64,000 nucleotides of DNA from positions 992,001 to 1,056,000 of the forward strand of contig NZ_FTNQ01000001.1 in NCBI RefSeq assembly GCF_900156455.1, given 5' to 3'. The notes beneath the pieces are model-generated. The model searched no databases, was not told the DNA's origin, and saw nothing but the letters and a program-made list of their open reading frames with translations. Shown here one piece after another: positions 7,382 through 16,387 of this stretch (its first letter is position 1; the number at the start of each line of letters is the position of its first letter). Position numbers and translations under genes: made by a program. The stretch comes from Microbacterium sp. RURRCA19A. Its GTDB lineage: Bacteria > Actinomycetota > Actinomycetes > Actinomycetales > Microbacteriaceae.

Positions 7382-8316
7382 AGCGCCTCCTCGACGACGA
7401 GTTCGGTGACGAGCCCGGCGGCCAGCGCTCCGCGCAGGGCGGTGAGCTTGGACAGGCTCGACACGACGCAGAATCGGCGTGGGATCCGTCGCACGGTGTC
7501 GAGGTCGGGGCCGCTGGACCGGGCGTTGAGTTCGGGGATGTCCCACGACCCGTCGACGCGGTAGAACACCGTCGCGCAGTCGCCGACGACGCCTTCGCGC
7601 TCGATGATGGCGCGGTCGCGTTCGTCGAAGTAGTCACCGCTGTAGACGTGCGACGGCACGTCGGCGTGCGGGGACCCGAGACCGAAGACGAAGAGTCCGA
7701 CCCGCTGCTGGATCTCCAGCACCGAGCGCACCGACCGCTCACGCCACATCGCCTGCTTGGTGCGCGGGTCGTCGAACAGGGCCGGAACCGGGAATTGGTG
7801 CACCGACGACGACCACGCCGCCCCGAGCTTCGACAGGATCTCGCCCGCGTAGGGGATGCCGGAGGTGCGGAGGTTCGCGGCACCGTTCATCTGCACGATG
7901 TGGGTGTCGTGCACATCCTTCGACGGGACGTGCCGCGCGATGGCCGACAGCGTGGACCCCCAGGCGATCCCGATGGTCATCGAGGACTCGATGCGCTCGG
8001 CGAGGATGCGCGCTGCCGTCAGCGCCGTGCGCTCGAGCCGTTCGGCCTCGGAGGTGCGCGCCGGCGTGGGCACGACATGGGCGGTGATCCCGAACCGATC
8101 GGCGATGCGCTGCGCCATCTGGCCGCGCGCGTCGTCCGGCGGGCTGATCGAGATCGTGACCAGGCCCACGTCCCTGGCGTGCTGCAGAAGTCGCGAGACG
8201 GAGGAACGGGAGACGCGCATCTCGTGCGCGATGGCATCCATCGTGAGGTCCTGCATGTAGTACAGCTGCGCCGCGCGCAGCGCGTCGCGGGAGCGTTCTT
8301 CGGTCTGCGTCGTCAT
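7351..8316 (-). CDS. SorC-family sugar-binding transcriptional regulator
   Basis: 321 residues. An N-terminal helix-turn-helix (about 20-55, DLTMDAIAHEMRVSRSSVSR) is followed by a large effector-binding domain of the SorC/DeoR sugar-phosphate type (GIAWGSTLSAIARH, FVFGLGS, YFDERDRAI). The family usually senses a phosphorylated sugar or polyol. Lying between the dha operon and glpD, it probably responds to a triose such as DHAP or glycerol 3-phosphate and controls one or both sides; the effector is inferred. Start ATG 8316 has AAAGG about 8 nt upstream and puts the HTH at the N-terminus. A long palindrome upstream is the likely operator. Confidence 0.88.
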   Translation of the reverse strand: MTTQTEERSRDALRAAQLYYMQDLTMDAIAHEMRVSRSSVSRLLQHARDVGLVTISISPPDDARGQMAQRIADRFGITAHVVPTPARTSEAERLERTALTAARILAERIESSMTIGIAWGSTLSAIARHVPSKDVHDTHIVQMNGAANLRTSGIPYAGEILSKLGAAWSSSVHQFPVPALFDDPRTKQAMWRERSVRSVLEIQQRVGLFVFGLGSPHADVPSHVYSGDYFDERDRAIIEREGVVGDCATVFYRVDGSWDIPELNARSSGPDLDTVRRIPRRFCVVSSLSKLTALRGALAAGLVTELVVEEALARRLLSVTR

Positions 8317-8341
8317 GGCCCGCCTTTCTGCGCTTGCCCAT

Positions 8342-8380
8342 TCTGCACGTTTGTTCAAGGGGCTTGCAACAACGTGCAGA
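8342..8380. promoter_or_regulatory. 39-bp palindromic operator between the SorC-type gene and glpD
   Basis: Left arm 8342-8359 and right arm 8363-8380 match at 15 of 18 positions around the spacer GGG. Outer arms are TCTGCACGT and ACGTGCAGA; inner parts are TTGTTCAAG and CTTGCAACA. It overlaps a TTGCAA that could serve as the glpD minus-35 and sits 26 bp from the regulator start, so binding could control both divergent genes. No experimental support. Confidence 0.65.
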
Positions 8381-8426
8381 CGCGCGCATCCTTCTTCGGT
8401 ACCCACAACGAAAGGTCGCAGTCGAC

Positions 8427-10145
8427 ATGTCGTCCCCCTCTTCTTCGCTCCGCGCCGGTGTCCAGGCGCTCCGTGACGCCGAAGACCTCGACGTCCTCAT
8501 CATCGGAGGGGGCATCAACGGCCTCGCCACCCTCCGCGACCTCTCCCTGCAGGGAGTGAAGGTCGCCCTCGTCGAGCGCGGGGACTTCGTCTCCGGCGCG
8601 TCCTCGGCGTCCAGCCACATGGTGCACGGCGGCATCCGCTACCTCGAGAACGGCGAGTTCCGTCTCGTGAAGGAAGCGGTCACCGAGCGCAACGACCTGC
8701 TCAAGACCGCCCCGCACTACGTCAAGCCCCTCGAGACCACGATCCCGATCTACAAGACGTTCTCCGGCATCCTCTCCGCACCGTTCCGCCTGCTCGTGAC
8801 GCATGGTCGCGGGAAGCCCAACGAGCGCGGCGCCCTGCTGATCAAGGTCGGCCTCATCATGTACGACACCTTCTCGCGCGACGGCGGCTCGGTTCCCCGT
8901 CACAAGTTCCTCGGGAAGAAGAAGTCGCTGGCCGAACTGCCGCGCCTCAACCCCGACCTGGCGTACACCGCCACGTACTTCGACGCCTCCATGCACGACC
9001 CGGAGCGCATCGCGCTCGACGTCCTGCACGACGGCATCGTCGCCGGCGGCGGCCGCACGCAGGCCGTCAACTACGTCTCGGCCGTCGGCGCCGACGAGAA
9101 CGGCGTGCGCGTCCGCGACGAGGTCTCCGGCGAGGAGTTCTCGGTGAAGGCCAAGGTGATCCTGAACACCTCGGGCCCGTGGACCGACCTGACCAACGGC
9201 GCGCTGGGTCTGCAGACGCAGTTCATGGGCGGCACCAAGGGCTCGCACATCGTGCTCGACAACCCCGAGCTGCTGGCCGCCACCGGCGGGCGCGAGATCT
9301 TCTTCGAGCACTCCGACGGCCGTATCGTCCTGATCTACCCGCTCAAGGACCGCGTCCTCGTCGGTACGACCGACATCGACGCCGACCCCTCTAAGCCGGT
9401 CGTGTGCACCGACGACGAGATCGAGTACTTCTTCGACCTCATCGGCCACGTCTTCCCCACCGTCGCGGTGGACCGCTCGCAGATCGTGTACACCTTCTCC
9501 GGCATCCGTCCGCTCCCCCGCCACGACGACACCGCCCCCGGCTTCGTCTCGCGCGACTACCGCATCGTCGACGACGAGATCGGCGGCATCCCGGCCATGA
9601 GCCTGGTGGGCGGCAAGTGGACCACCTTCCGCGCCCTCGCCGAGCACCTCAGCATGAAGACGCTGCAGAAGCTGCGCCGGCCGCACCGCGTGAGCACCCA
9701 GGGACTCCCGATCGGCGGCGGCAAGGGCTTCCCGACCACTCCCGAAGAGCGTCGCCGCTGGGTGTCGGCACGCACGAATGCGCATTCGGCCGCGGTCGTG
9801 GAGGCCATGCTCGAGCGCTACGGCACCCGTGCCGACGCGATCCTCGACGTGCTGCCGGCCGAGCCGACGGCCCTCGAGCACGCTCCCGGTTACTACCGCG
9901 AGGAGCTCGTGTGGATCGCGGAGCACGAGCAGGTCGTCCACCTCATCGACGTCCTGCTGCGCCGCACGCACCTCGCCTTCGTGGGCGGGATGAGCGAGCG
10001 CACACTGCGCGAGGTCGCCGAGGCCGTCGCCGCACCGCTCGGCTGGGACTCCGCTCGCGTCGATGAGGAGATCGCGACGACGACCGAGGCGCTGCGGACC
10101 GCGCACCGCGTCGATCTGGCCGAGGCCGGAGTCGCGCGAATCTGA
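8427..10145 (+). CDS. glpD: aerobic glycerol-3-phosphate dehydrogenase
   Basis: FAD-dependent oxidation of glycerol 3-phosphate to DHAP with electrons passed to the quinone pool; peripheral on the inner membrane face. 572 residues. The dinucleotide fold LIIGGGINGL is near residue 24; SSHMVHGGIRYLE and LVGTTDIDAD are family motifs, and GGKWTTFRALAEH lies near residue 395. The C-terminal cap domain occupies about residues 430-560. Start ATG 8427 has AAAGG upstream. It is divergent from the SorC-type regulator across a palindrome and is followed by a strong hairpin before glpF. Confidence 0.96.
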   Translation: MSSPSSSLRAGVQALRDAEDLDVLIIGGGINGLATLRDLSLQGVKVALVERGDFVSGASSASSHMVHGGIRYLENGEFRLVKEAVTERNDLLKTAPHYVKPLETTIPIYKTFSGILSAPFRLLVTHGRGKPNERGALLIKVGLIMYDTFSRDGGSVPRHKFLGKKKSLAELPRLNPDLAYTATYFDASMHDPERIALDVLHDGIVAGGGRTQAVNYVSAVGADENGVRVRDEVSGEEFSVKAKVILNTSGPWTDLTNGALGLQTQFMGGTKGSHIVLDNPELLAATGGREIFFEHSDGRIVLIYPLKDRVLVGTTDIDADPSKPVVCTDDEIEYFFDLIGHVFPTVAVDRSQIVYTFSGIRPLPRHDDTAPGFVSRDYRIVDDEIGGIPAMSLVGGKWTTFRALAEHLSMKTLQKLRRPHRVSTQGLPIGGGKGFPTTPEERRRWVSARTNAHSAAVVEAMLERYGTRADAILDVLPAEPTALEHAPGYYREELVWIAEHEQVVHLIDVLLRRTHLAFVGGMSERTLREVAEAVAAPLGWDSARVDEEIATTTEALRTAHRVDLAEAGVARI

Positions 10146-10151
10146 GAGAAC

Positions 10152-10183
10152 GTGCGGGCGCGCCGTCTGTTGCGCGCCCGCAC
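10152..10183 (+). terminator. 12-bp perfect hairpin after glpD
   Basis: GTGCGGGCGCGC, 8-nt loop, GCGCGCCCGCAC, starting 6 bases after the glpD stop. No T tract. A TAGGTT at 10192-10197 just after it may be the minus-10 of a separate glpF promoter. Confidence 0.65.
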
Positions 10184-10265
10184 GGCGGTCGTAGGTTCAG
10201 AACAACCGAGCCGCGAAATGTCCGAGCCGATGGCGGCCGGGCACAACAGAAAGGTCGATGACGAC

Positions 10266-11021
10266 ATGCAAGAAGTGAATCTGGGGCTGTACTTCCTCTC
10301 GGAGGTCGTCGGCACCGCCATGCTGATCCTGCTGGGTTGCGGCGTGGTCGCGAACGTGGCACTGGCCAAGACCAAGGGCAACGCCGGCGGATTCCTGATG
10401 GTCAACTGGGGGTGGGGTCTCGCCGTCTTCGCCGGCGTGATCGTGTCGGCGTACTCCGGCGCTCAGCTCAACCCCGCGGTTTCCATCGGACTCCTCGTCG
10501 CGGGCAAGATCGGCTTCGTCCAGTTCCTCGTCGCGGTCGCCGCGCAGCTCGTCGGTGCCATCATCGGTGCCGTGCTCGCGTGGGCCTCGTACAAGCAGCA
10601 CTTCGACGACGAGCCCGACCCCGCCGCGAAGCTCGGGGTGTTCTCCACCGGACCCGCCATCCGTTCGTACGGGTGGAACCTCGTGACCGAGATCATCGCG
10701 ACCTTCGTCCTGGTGTTCGTGATCTTCGGGTTCGCCGACTACGGCGTCGCCGACATCGGCGTCCCCGGGGGCATCGGCGGTCTCGCCGCCGTTCCGGTGG
10801 CCCTGCTCGTGGTCGGTATCGGCGCCTCCCTCGGTGGCCCGACCGGATACGCGATCAACCCGGCCCGTGACCTCGGCCCGCGTATCGCGCACGCGATCCT
10901 CCCCATCAAGGGCAAGGGCTCCAGCGACTGGGGCTACGCGTGGGTGCCGGTCGTCGGCCCCCTCGTCGGCGGCCTCCTCGCCGGTGTCCTCTCCCCCGTG
11001 CTGCTGCACCTGGCCAAGTGA
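10266..11021 (+). CDS. glpF: glycerol facilitator (aquaglyceroporin)
   Basis: MIP-family channel for glycerol entry; six membrane helices plus two half-helices. 251 residues. The two pore motifs are NPAVS (Asn69) and NPARD (Asn198); the Asp after the second NPA is typical of glycerol-conducting members. The signature GAQLNPAVSIGLL is clear. Start ATG 10266 has AAAGG about 12 nt upstream and gives the expected short cytoplasmic N-terminus. glpK follows after 86 bp, and uptake and phosphorylation are coupled functionally because the kinase traps glycerol. Confidence 0.95.
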   Translation: MQEVNLGLYFLSEVVGTAMLILLGCGVVANVALAKTKGNAGGFLMVNWGWGLAVFAGVIVSAYSGAQLNPAVSIGLLVAGKIGFVQFLVAVAAQLVGAIIGAVLAWASYKQHFDDEPDPAAKLGVFSTGPAIRSYGWNLVTEIIATFVLVFVIFGFADYGVADIGVPGGIGGLAAVPVALLVVGIGASLGGPTGYAINPARDLGPRIAHAILPIKGKGSSDWGYAWVPVVGPLVGGLLAGVLSPVLLHLAK

Positions 11022-11107
11022 CCTCCCGCGGGGGCGTCCGCACGGCGCCCCCGCTCCTCCTCCCCTTCCGATCCACCTCAACCCACCACTGACAAAGGAG
11101 TCCATCC

Positions 11108-12619
11108 ATGGCCGACTACGTCCTCGCCATCGACCAGGGCACGACCTCGACGCGCGCGATGATCTTCAACAAGTCCGGCGGCGTCGTCGCCGTCGGACAG
11201 AAAGAGCACGAGCAGATCTTCCCCAAGGCCGGGTGGGTCGAGCACGATCCCCTCGAGATCTGGCGCAACACCCAGGAAGTGATCGGTCTGGCCCTCAGCC
11301 GCGCCGACATCACCCGCCACGACATCGCCGCGGTCGGCATCACCAACCAGCGCGAGACCGCGGTGGTCTGGGACAAGAACACCGGCAAGCCCGTCTACAA
11401 CGCCATCGTCTGGCAGGACACGCGCACGCAGTCGATCGTCGACCGCCTCGCCGACGGCGACACCGAGCGCTACAAGAGCATCGTCGGCCTGCCGCTCGCG
11501 ACCTACTTCTCGGGCACGAAGATCGTCTGGATCCTCGAGAACGTCGACGGCGCTCGCGAGAAGGCGGAAGCCGGCGACCTGCTCTTCGGCACCACCGACA
11601 CCTGGGTGCTGTGGAACCTCACCGGCGGCATCGACGGCGGCGTGCACGCGACCGACGTCACCAACGCCAGCCGCACGCTCTTCATGGACCTCGAAACGCT
11701 GCAGTGGCGTGACGACATCCTCGCGGACTTCGACGTCCCGAAGTCCATGCTCCCCGAGATCCGCTCCTCCTCGGAGGTCTACGGTCAGGTCGAGTCCTCC
11801 TCGCTCCTGCGCGAGACCCCCGTCGCCGGCATCCTGGGCGACCAGCAGGCCGCGACCTTCGGTCAGGCCGCCTTCGACCCGGGCGAGAGCAAGAACACCT
11901 ACGGCACGGGCAACTTCCTCATCTTCCAGACGGGTGAGGAGATCGTCCACTCCCAGAACGGTCTGCTGACCACGCTCGGGTACAAGCTCGGCGACCAGCC
12001 CGCGCGCTACGCCCTGGAGGGCTCGATCGCGGTGACCGGTTCGCTGATCCAGTGGCTGCGCGACCAGCTGGGGATCATCTCCTCGGCGCCGGAGGTCGAG
12101 GCTCTGGCGAGCTCGGTCGACGACAACGGCGGCGTGTACTTCGTGCCGGCGTTCTCGGGCCTGTTCGCCCCGTACTGGCGTCCGGACGCCCGCGGCGCGA
12201 TCGTCGGCATGACGCGCTACGTCAACAAGGGGCACATCGCCCGTGCGGCTCTGGAGGCCACGGCCTTCCAGACGCGCGAGGTGCTCGACGCGGTCAACGC
12301 CGACTCCGGCGTGGACCTCACCGAGCTCAAGGTCGACGGCGGCATGACCGCCAACGACGCGCTGATGCAGTTCCAGGCCGACATCCTCGGCGTGCCCGTC
12401 GTGCGTCCGGTCGTCGCCGAGACCACCGCGCTGGGTGCCGCCTACGCGGCCGGCCTCGCGGTGGGCTTCTGGGACAACCTCGACGACCTGCGCGCCAACT
12501 GGCAGGAGGACAAGCGCTGGGAGCCCGACATGGACTCCGACGAGCGCGACCGCGAGCTGCGCCTGTGGAAGAAGGCCGTCACCAAGTCGATGGACTGGGT
12601 CGACGACGACGTGCGCTGA
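11108..12619 (+). CDS. glpK: glycerol kinase
   Basis: Phosphorylates glycerol to glycerol 3-phosphate, the substrate of the nearby GlpD. 503 residues, full length. The FGGY-kinase pattern is complete: [11 protein letters not shown] at the N-terminus, [13 protein letters not shown], the catalytic region [20 protein letters not shown], and the ATP site [13 protein letters not shown] and [21 protein letters not shown] lies 8-9 nt before the ATG. A 15-bp hairpin terminates the gene. Confidence 0.97.
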   Translation: MADYVLAIDQGTTSTRAMIFNKSGGVVAVGQKEHEQIFPKAGWVEHDPLEIWRNTQEVIGLALSRADITRHDIAAVGITNQRETAVVWDKNTGKPVYNAIVWQDTRTQSIVDRLADGDTERYKSIVGLPLATYFSGTKIVWILENVDGAREKAEAGDLLFGTTDTWVLWNLTGGIDGGVHATDVTNASRTLFMDLETLQWRDDILADFDVPKSMLPEIRSSSEVYGQVESSSLLRETPVAGILGDQQAATFGQAAFDPGESKNTYGTGNFLIFQTGEEIVHSQNGLLTTLGYKLGDQPARYALEGSIAVTGSLIQWLRDQLGIISSAPEVEALASSVDDNGGVYFVPAFSGLFAPYWRPDARGAIVGMTRYVNKGHIARAALEATAFQTREVLDAVNADSGVDLTELKVDGGMTANDALMQFQADILGVPVVRPVVAETTALGAAYAAGLAVGFWDNLDDLRANWQEDKRWEPDMDSDERDRELRLWKKAVTKSMDWVDDDVR

Positions 12620-12635
12620 GCGCATCCCTTCGCAA

Positions 12636-12670
12636 CGGAACCCCGCCGGCCCCGTGCCGGCGGGGTTCCG
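12636..12670 (+). terminator. 15-bp perfect hairpin after glpK
   Basis: CGGAACCCCGCCGGC (12636-12650), loop CCCGT, GCCGGCGGGGTTCCG (12656-12670), then TCGTTCC. It marks the right end of the glycerol island. Confidence 0.8.
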
Positions 12671-12707
12671 TCGTTCCCGGGAGGAGGGGCCTCCGGATGC
12701 CGGTGCC

Positions 12708-13187
12708 TCAGCGTGCGGGTCGGGGGAACGCCGCTCGCACGACATCGGACTGCAGATAGTCCGAGACCCCGATGAGGAGGATCGCGAAGAGGATCTGCTC
12801 GGTGACGACCCAGAACGGATAGAGACCCGGGATGGCGGCGAGCACGAGGGCGACCACCGGGAAGATCCGGCTGAACAGCTGGAGGCGCCGGAACGCCCAG
12901 TACCAGCCGGCCCGCGCCCGCCAGAGGAAGTAGAACAGGGTCGTGGTGATGCCGAGCACCACGAGGCAGCGCATCCACACCGCGAACCCGACGTCGTCGC
13001 CGCCGAGGGTCATGACCGCGGCGACCACGACCGTCGCGACCCCCAGTACGAAGCCGGCGCCGAGAAGGACGGTCACCGCGCGGAAGGCACGGCGGACGCG
13101 GGGATCGTGGGAGACGTCGACGCGATGGTCGGCCTGGCGGCCGCCGGCGAGGCGGTCGAGGCGCCGCAGGGCGGGTTCGAGCTGCAT
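12708..13187 (-). CDS. hypothetical four-helix membrane protein
   Basis: 159 residues with a hydrophilic, Arg-rich N-terminus (about 1-35) and about four hydrophobic segments (residues 37-60, 69-91, 104-125, 130-147). No family recognised and no catalytic motif seen. The ATG start is supported by TACAGT 6 nt upstream. It faces glpK tail to tail across a terminator and follows the OsmC gene in the same direction, but has its own promoter. The role is unknown. Confidence 0.7.
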   Translation of the reverse strand: MQLEPALRRLDRLAGGRQADHRVDVSHDPRVRRAFRAVTVLLGAGFVLGVATVVVAAVMTLGGDDVGFAVWMRCLVVLGITTTLFYFLWRARAGWYWAFRRLQLFSRIFPVVALVLAAIPGLYPFWVVTEQILFAILLIGVSDYLQSDVVRAAFPRPAR

Positions 13188-13193
13188 GCGCTC

Positions 13194-13199
13194 ACTGTA
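13194..13199 (-). promoter_or_regulatory. minus-10 element (TACAGT), leaderless start at 13187
   Basis: TACAGT on the minus strand, 6 nt before the ATG of the four-helix membrane protein gene. Confidence 0.45.
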
Positions 13200-13215
13200 C
13201 GACGCCGAACGGGCG

Positions 13216-13695
13216 TCAGGCGGCGGTGACCACCGGCTCGTGACGCACCGGGAAGTTCACCGAGTTCGCGATGAAGCACCATTCGCGCGCCTGGCGGTGA
13301 GCTGCGACGGCAGCCTCCACCATCGACTCGTCGGCCACGACGACGCGGGGCCGGAGCAGGACATAAGTGAATGCTCCCCCGCCCTTTCCGTCCTCCACCA
13401 TCGTGCCGGTCGCGTCGTCGGTGTACGAGACCACGACCACGCCGGTCGTGACGCACGCGTGCAGGTACGACAGCAAGTGGCACTCGCTGAGGGCGCCCAG
13501 CAGCAGCTCTTCCGGGTTCCACTTCGCCGGATCTCCGCGGAACGGCTTGTCGGCCGATGCCTCCAGAAGCGGCTTTCCCCCCACCTCGAGCGAGACCGAG
13601 CGGTCGTAGTCGCGGTATCCGCTCGTGCCGGTCCCCCGATCGCCGGTCCACGTCGCCTGCAGACGGTACTGGTGCTCTCCGTTCATGCCTCCCAT
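13216..13695 (-). CDS. OsmC-family peroxiredoxin-like protein
   Basis: 159 residues of the OsmC/Ohr fold, thiol proteins that reduce organic hydroperoxides as dimers. The segment NPEELLLGALSECHLLSYLH around residue 70 has the Cys (in SECH) at the position of the conserved first OsmC Cys. A second active-site Cys may be CF in REWCFIANSVN near residue 140, where OsmC proteins have CP; the Pro is missing here. The start is taken as ATG 13695 because GGGAGGAGG lies just upstream; ATG 13686 would remove three residues. It is divergent from the asparaginase gene. Confidence 0.85.
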   Translation of the reverse strand: MGGMNGEHQYRLQATWTGDRGTGTSGYRDYDRSVSLEVGGKPLLEASADKPFRGDPAKWNPEELLLGALSECHLLSYLHACVTTGVVVVSYTDDATGTMVEDGKGGGAFTYVLLRPRVVVADESMVEAAVAAHRQAREWCFIANSVNFPVRHEPVVTAA

Positions 13696-13729
13696 CCTGC
13701 CTCCTCCCGCGTGGTCCGGACCCGCCGGA

Positions 13730-13735
13730 TACGAT
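13730..13735 (+). promoter_or_regulatory. minus-10 element (TACGAT) for leaderless asparaginase gene
   Basis: TACGAT, 6 nt, ATG at 13742. The GGAGGG in between is too close to the ATG for a normal ribosome-binding site, so a leaderless start is preferred. Confidence 0.5.
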
Positions 13736-13741
13736 GGAGGG

Positions 13742-14725
13742 ATGCCTCTCACAGCCCCGGATGCCGTCGAACTCGCCGTCGTCGAGCGCAACGGATTCAT
13801 CGAGTCGCGCCACCACGGCGTCGCCGTGGTCCTCTCCCCCGACGGGTCGGAGCAACTCGCCCTGGGCGGCCCTTCGGCCCTGTTCCTGCCCCGCTCGAGC
13901 ATGAAGCCGTTGCAGGCCCTCGCATGCCTGTCGGCGGGCGCCGAGCTGACCGGGGAACGCCTCGCCCTGTCGATGGCGAGCCACTGCGGGACCGACCGTC
14001 ACGTCGAGGCGGCCCGCGGCATCCTGCAGTCGGTAGGCCTCACCGAGGACGACCTCGGCTGCCCCGCGGCCTGGCCCAGCGACCCCCAGACCCGCGACGA
14101 ACTGGTGCGCGACCACGGGGTTCCGTCCCCGCTGCGGATGAACTGCTCCGGCAAGCACGCGGCGATGCTTCTGACGTGCGTCACGAACGGCTGGTCGACG
14201 GCGGACTACCTCGATGCGCAGCACCCGCTTCAGATCCACATCCGCGAGGTCATCGAGAGACTCGTCGGCGAGCGCCTCACCACGACCGCGATCGACGGCT
14301 GCGGCGCGCCGGTGTACGCCATGAGCCTGACCGGGCTCGCCCGCGCCATCCAGCGCATCGCGACCTCGTCCGAACGGTCCCCTTTCGCGTTGCACCGCAG
14401 CGCCGGCGCACTGGTGCGCGCCGTCCGTGAGAACCCCTGGACCATCGACGGGCCGGGTCGCCCCGACACCGTCGTCATCGAGCGCCTGGGCGTGTTCGCC
14501 AAGATGGGCGCAGAGGGCGTGCAGGTCATGACGGCGCAGGACGGCACCACCGTCGCGCTGAAGATGCTCGACGGGTCGAACCGGGCCGCCCACGCCGTCG
14601 CCCTGCGTCTGCTGGAGCGCGCCGGCGCCCTGGAGCCCGCCGCGGTCGCCGACACCCTCGCGGTCCTGCCGCTGAGCGTCCTGGGGGGCGGTCAGCCGGT
14701 CGGAGTGATCCGCGCCGCCGTCTGA
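13742..14725 (+). CDS. asparaginase (AnsA/asparaginase II family)
   Basis: 327-residue cytoplasmic protein of the asparaginase family that is unrelated to the E. coli type I/II enzymes (the thermolabile rhizobial type, PF06089). It hydrolyses L-asparagine to aspartate and ammonia. Conserved stretches seen: ERNGFIESRHHGVAVV, FLPRSSMKPLQALA, SHCGTDRHVEAARGIL, MNCSGKHAAML and IDGCGAPVYAMSL. The last two contain the Cys and Ser/Lys positions shared by the family. It converges on an APC-type amino-acid permease gene, a plausible but unproven functional partner. Confidence 0.88.
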   Translation: MPLTAPDAVELAVVERNGFIESRHHGVAVVLSPDGSEQLALGGPSALFLPRSSMKPLQALACLSAGAELTGERLALSMASHCGTDRHVEAARGILQSVGLTEDDLGCPAAWPSDPQTRDELVRDHGVPSPLRMNCSGKHAAMLLTCVTNGWSTADYLDAQHPLQIHIREVIERLVGERLTTTAIDGCGAPVYAMSLTGLARAIQRIATSSERSPFALHRSAGALVRAVRENPWTIDGPGRPDTVVIERLGVFAKMGAEGVQVMTAQDGTTVALKMLDGSNRAAHAVALRLLERAGALEPAAVADTLAVLPLSVLGGGQPVGVIRAAV

Positions 14726-14734
14726 CGCTGCGCT

Positions 14735-14749
14735 CCGCCCGCCGGGCGG
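14735..14749 (+). terminator. short GC hairpin after the asparaginase gene
   Basis: CCGCCC, loop GCC, GGGCGG, 9 bases after the stop codon, followed by GTGGGGTC. A weak but well-placed terminator. Confidence 0.5.
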
Positions 14750-14767
14750 GTGGGGTCACAACGACGA

Positions 14768-14803
14768 CCGCGTCGGCCGCTCAGGGGAGAGCGACCGACG
14801 CGG
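14768..14803 (-). terminator. 15-bp hairpin after the APC permease gene
   Basis: Arms 14768-14782 and 14789-14803 pair at 14 of 15 positions around AGGGGA. It lies 6 bases past the permease stop on the minus strand. Confidence 0.65.
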
Positions 14804-14809
14804 CGTGCG

Positions 14810-16342
14810 TCAGATGCCGCCGTCGACCGAGCGCGGGTACGCGATCGGCTCTTCGGGCACAAGTACCTCGGTGTCGCGATTGAGGCTCTCCCCACGGAAG
14901 AACGGCTTGGATCGGGGGAACGCGTACCAGAGCACCATCAGGACGACGCCGATCGCGAGCGAGCCGATCCCCAGCACGAACGTGCCTCCGATACCGAACA
15001 GCACCGTGTAGCCGTACTCGGGGTCGTACATGTCGATGGCGGACTGCACGAACGCGTACGTCAGCATCAGCGCGCCGAGCAGGGGCAGGATGCCGCGGTA
15101 GACGAGGTTCCTCGCCGAGGTGAAGAGGTCGCGGCGGAAGTACCAGACGCAGGCGTAGCCCGTGATCGCGTAGTAGAAGGCGATGGCGAGGCCCAGCGAC
15201 AGGATCGAGTCCTGCAGGATGTTGTCGCTGATGAGGGTCATGCCCACGTAGTAGATGCTGGCGACGATCCCCATGACCAGCGTCGAGAACGACGGCGTCT
15301 GGAAGCGGGGATGCACCGTGCTGAACCGGCGCGGCAGCGCCTTGTAGGCCGCCATGGCCAGCGTTCCGCGCGCGGTCGGCAGGATCGTGGTCTGCGTGGA
15401 GGACACGGCCGAGATCAGCACGGCCACGATGAGGATCCAACCGAAGGGACCGAAGAGGCCGTCCTTCAGCGCCAGGAAGACGTCATTGGCGTTGTCGGGG
15501 TTGGCCAGCCCCGTTCCGTCCTCGCCGACGCCGGCGTACATCATCGCGGCCACCGTCACGGCGACGTAGGTGCCGAGCAGGATCACGGTGGTCAGCAGCG
15601 CCGCGCGACCCGGGATGCGCTGGGGGTCCTTCGTCTCCTCGTTGAGGGCGAGACACGTGTCCCAGCCCCAGTAGATGAACAGCGCCAGCAGCACGGCCTC
15701 GGTGAACCCACTCCAGTCGGTGAAGCCGAACGGGTTGAACCAGCCCAGGTCGAACGGCGTCGGGTTCGGAGCCGTCCCGTCGAAGAACTTCCACAGCGCG
15801 ACGATGACGAACAGCGCCAGCACGAGGTACTGCACGCCCAAGAGGATGTTCTGGATCCGCTCGCCGATCTCCACACCCCGATAGCTCACCCAGGTCATCG
15901 CGGCGATGAACCCGACGCCGGTCGCGGTCACGAGCGGCACGTTCTCGGCGAGCGAGCCGTCGCCGATGAGGGTCCAGAGATAGATCCCGGCGATCTGCGC
16001 GAGGTTGGCCAGCACGACCATGCCTGCCACGGCGACGCCCCACCCGCCCATCCAGCCGACCCACGGACCGAACGCCTTGGTCCCCCAGGTGAAGGTGGTG
16101 CCGCAGTCCGGGACGTCGTTGTTCAGCTCGCGATACGCGAAGGCGATGAACAGCATCGGGATGAAGGCGATGATGAAGGCGATGGGGGCCGAGGCGCCCA
16201 CGGCGAGGACGACGAAGCCCAGGGTTGCGACGAGCGAGTACACCGGCGCGGTGGAGGCGAGACCGATGACGGTCGATCCCCAGAGGCCGAGAGTTCCCGC
16301 GGCGAGGCCCTTGCCGGCCGTCCGTTCGGGTGCGGTGGTCAT
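14810..16342 (-). CDS. APC-superfamily amino-acid permease
   Basis: 510-residue integral membrane protein with about 12 hydrophobic helices. The first helix region (LGLWGSTVIGLASTAPVYSL) holds the unwound glycine-rich segment of the APC fold; ELNNDVPDCGTTFTW and ALNEETKDPQRIPGRAAL are typical of the family. Substrate is probably an amino acid or amine; it cannot be read from the sequence. The start is ATG 16342, not the in-frame ATG 12 codons upstream, because TACGTT lies 6 nt before it. The neighbouring asparaginase gene suggests amino-acid nitrogen use. Confidence 0.88.
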   Translation of the reverse strand: MTTAPERTAGKGLAAGTLGLWGSTVIGLASTAPVYSLVATLGFVVLAVGASAPIAFIIAFIPMLFIAFAYRELNNDVPDCGTTFTWGTKAFGPWVGWMGGWGVAVAGMVVLANLAQIAGIYLWTLIGDGSLAENVPLVTATGVGFIAAMTWVSYRGVEIGERIQNILLGVQYLVLALFVIVALWKFFDGTAPNPTPFDLGWFNPFGFTDWSGFTEAVLLALFIYWGWDTCLALNEETKDPQRIPGRAALLTTVILLGTYVAVTVAAMMYAGVGEDGTGLANPDNANDVFLALKDGLFGPFGWILIVAVLISAVSSTQTTILPTARGTLAMAAYKALPRRFSTVHPRFQTPSFSTLVMGIVASIYYVGMTLISDNILQDSILSLGLAIAFYYAITGYACVWYFRRDLFTSARNLVYRGILPLLGALMLTYAFVQSAIDMYDPEYGYTVLFGIGGTFVLGIGSLAIGVVLMVLWYAFPRSKPFFRGESLNRDTEVLVPEEPIAYPRSVDGGI

Positions 16343-16348
16343 CTGCTG

Positions 16349-16354
16349 AACGTA
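16349..16354 (-). promoter_or_regulatory. minus-10 element (TACGTT) for leaderless APC permease gene
   Basis: TACGTT on the minus strand, 6 nt before the ATG at 16342. It falls inside the upstream extension of the reading frame and so argues for the shorter protein. Confidence 0.5.
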
Positions 16355-16387
16355 GAAGTCAGCAGGCCCCCGGGTCAAGCACCGCGG

